Shown one piece after another: positions 63,981-64,000 of a DNA stretch of 64,000 nucleotides. The notes beneath the pieces were generated by a model. That model worked only from the letters and a program-made list of their open reading frames with translations. It did no database searches and was not told the origin of the DNA. Each line of letters starts with the position of its first letter. Position 1 is the first letter of the stretch. The DNA lies in the NCBI GenBank assembly GCA_039583875.1, contig CM077149.1:153948416-154012415 (forward strand). Reading direction: 5' to 3'. This DNA comes from Platanthera guangdongensis (lineage: Eukaryota > Streptophyta > Magnoliopsida > Asparagales > Orchidaceae). The position numbers and the translations under genes were made by a program.

Positions 63981-64000
63981 TAGATAACATAAAAAAGGTT

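Overview
This is nuclear DNA of a flowering plant, made almost entirely of nested and broken transposable elements. The evidence is plant Ty1/copia and Ty3/gypsy (Tat-type, dual RNase H) retrotransposons, a BED-finger hAT transposon, Tourist-like MITEs, GT-AG introns and one exon of a plant oxysterol-binding-protein-related (ORP) gene. The very GC-rich start of the ORP exon would suit a monocot, but the species cannot be named. No intact autonomous element and no complete host gene lie inside the window. All coordinates, target-site duplications (TSDs) and homology statements were read by eye; nothing was aligned or searched.

Layout. 1-4423 is the 3' end of a Tat-type gypsy element, with two antisense genes, a polypurine tract and a 3' LTR, inserted in a dead copia RNase H domain (4424-4880). 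6768-7145 is the orphan ORP exon. 7.4-9.7 kb is AT-rich DNA with a 0.4 kb fold-back. 9774-11252 is a solo LTR and 12501-12629 a MITE. 12.8-18.0 kb holds two fused copia fragments, the second split by a 2.39 kb solo LTR (14669-17055). From about 18.03 kb a gypsy Tat element runs through LTR, gag, protease, RT, two RNases H and integrase to about 23.75 kb, followed by a long tandem array (24.7-26.1 kb). 26-32 kb is a mosaic of LTR pieces, a copia gag and unclassified repeats.

32103-37188 and 57240-62886 are two copies, in inverted orientation, of one segment: the 3' part of a copia element plus the same flanking DNA. They are about 20 kb apart. Each has acquired a private insertion, a fold-back-bearing insert in copy 1 and a 1533 bp solo LTR in copy 2, so each copy shows the empty site of the other. 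Between them lie a CACTA-like end, a minisatellite, MITEs, a copia 5' end, a complete 2.8 kb hAT transposon with 8 bp TSD (41987-44801), a copia gag, a Tat RNase H-integrase fragment (46180-48560), and a gag-only LTR element with both 2 kb LTRs (49383-57239). A second, truncated hAT copy begins at 62888, next to a (TA)n-rich end.

The most notable patterns are antisense genes in front of a Tat 3' LTR, GC-rich self-complementary minisatellites in the U3 of several LTR families, a gag-only non-autonomous LTR element, and two large fold-backs that share one hairpin motif. I see no CRISPR array, operon, tRNA or rRNA gene.
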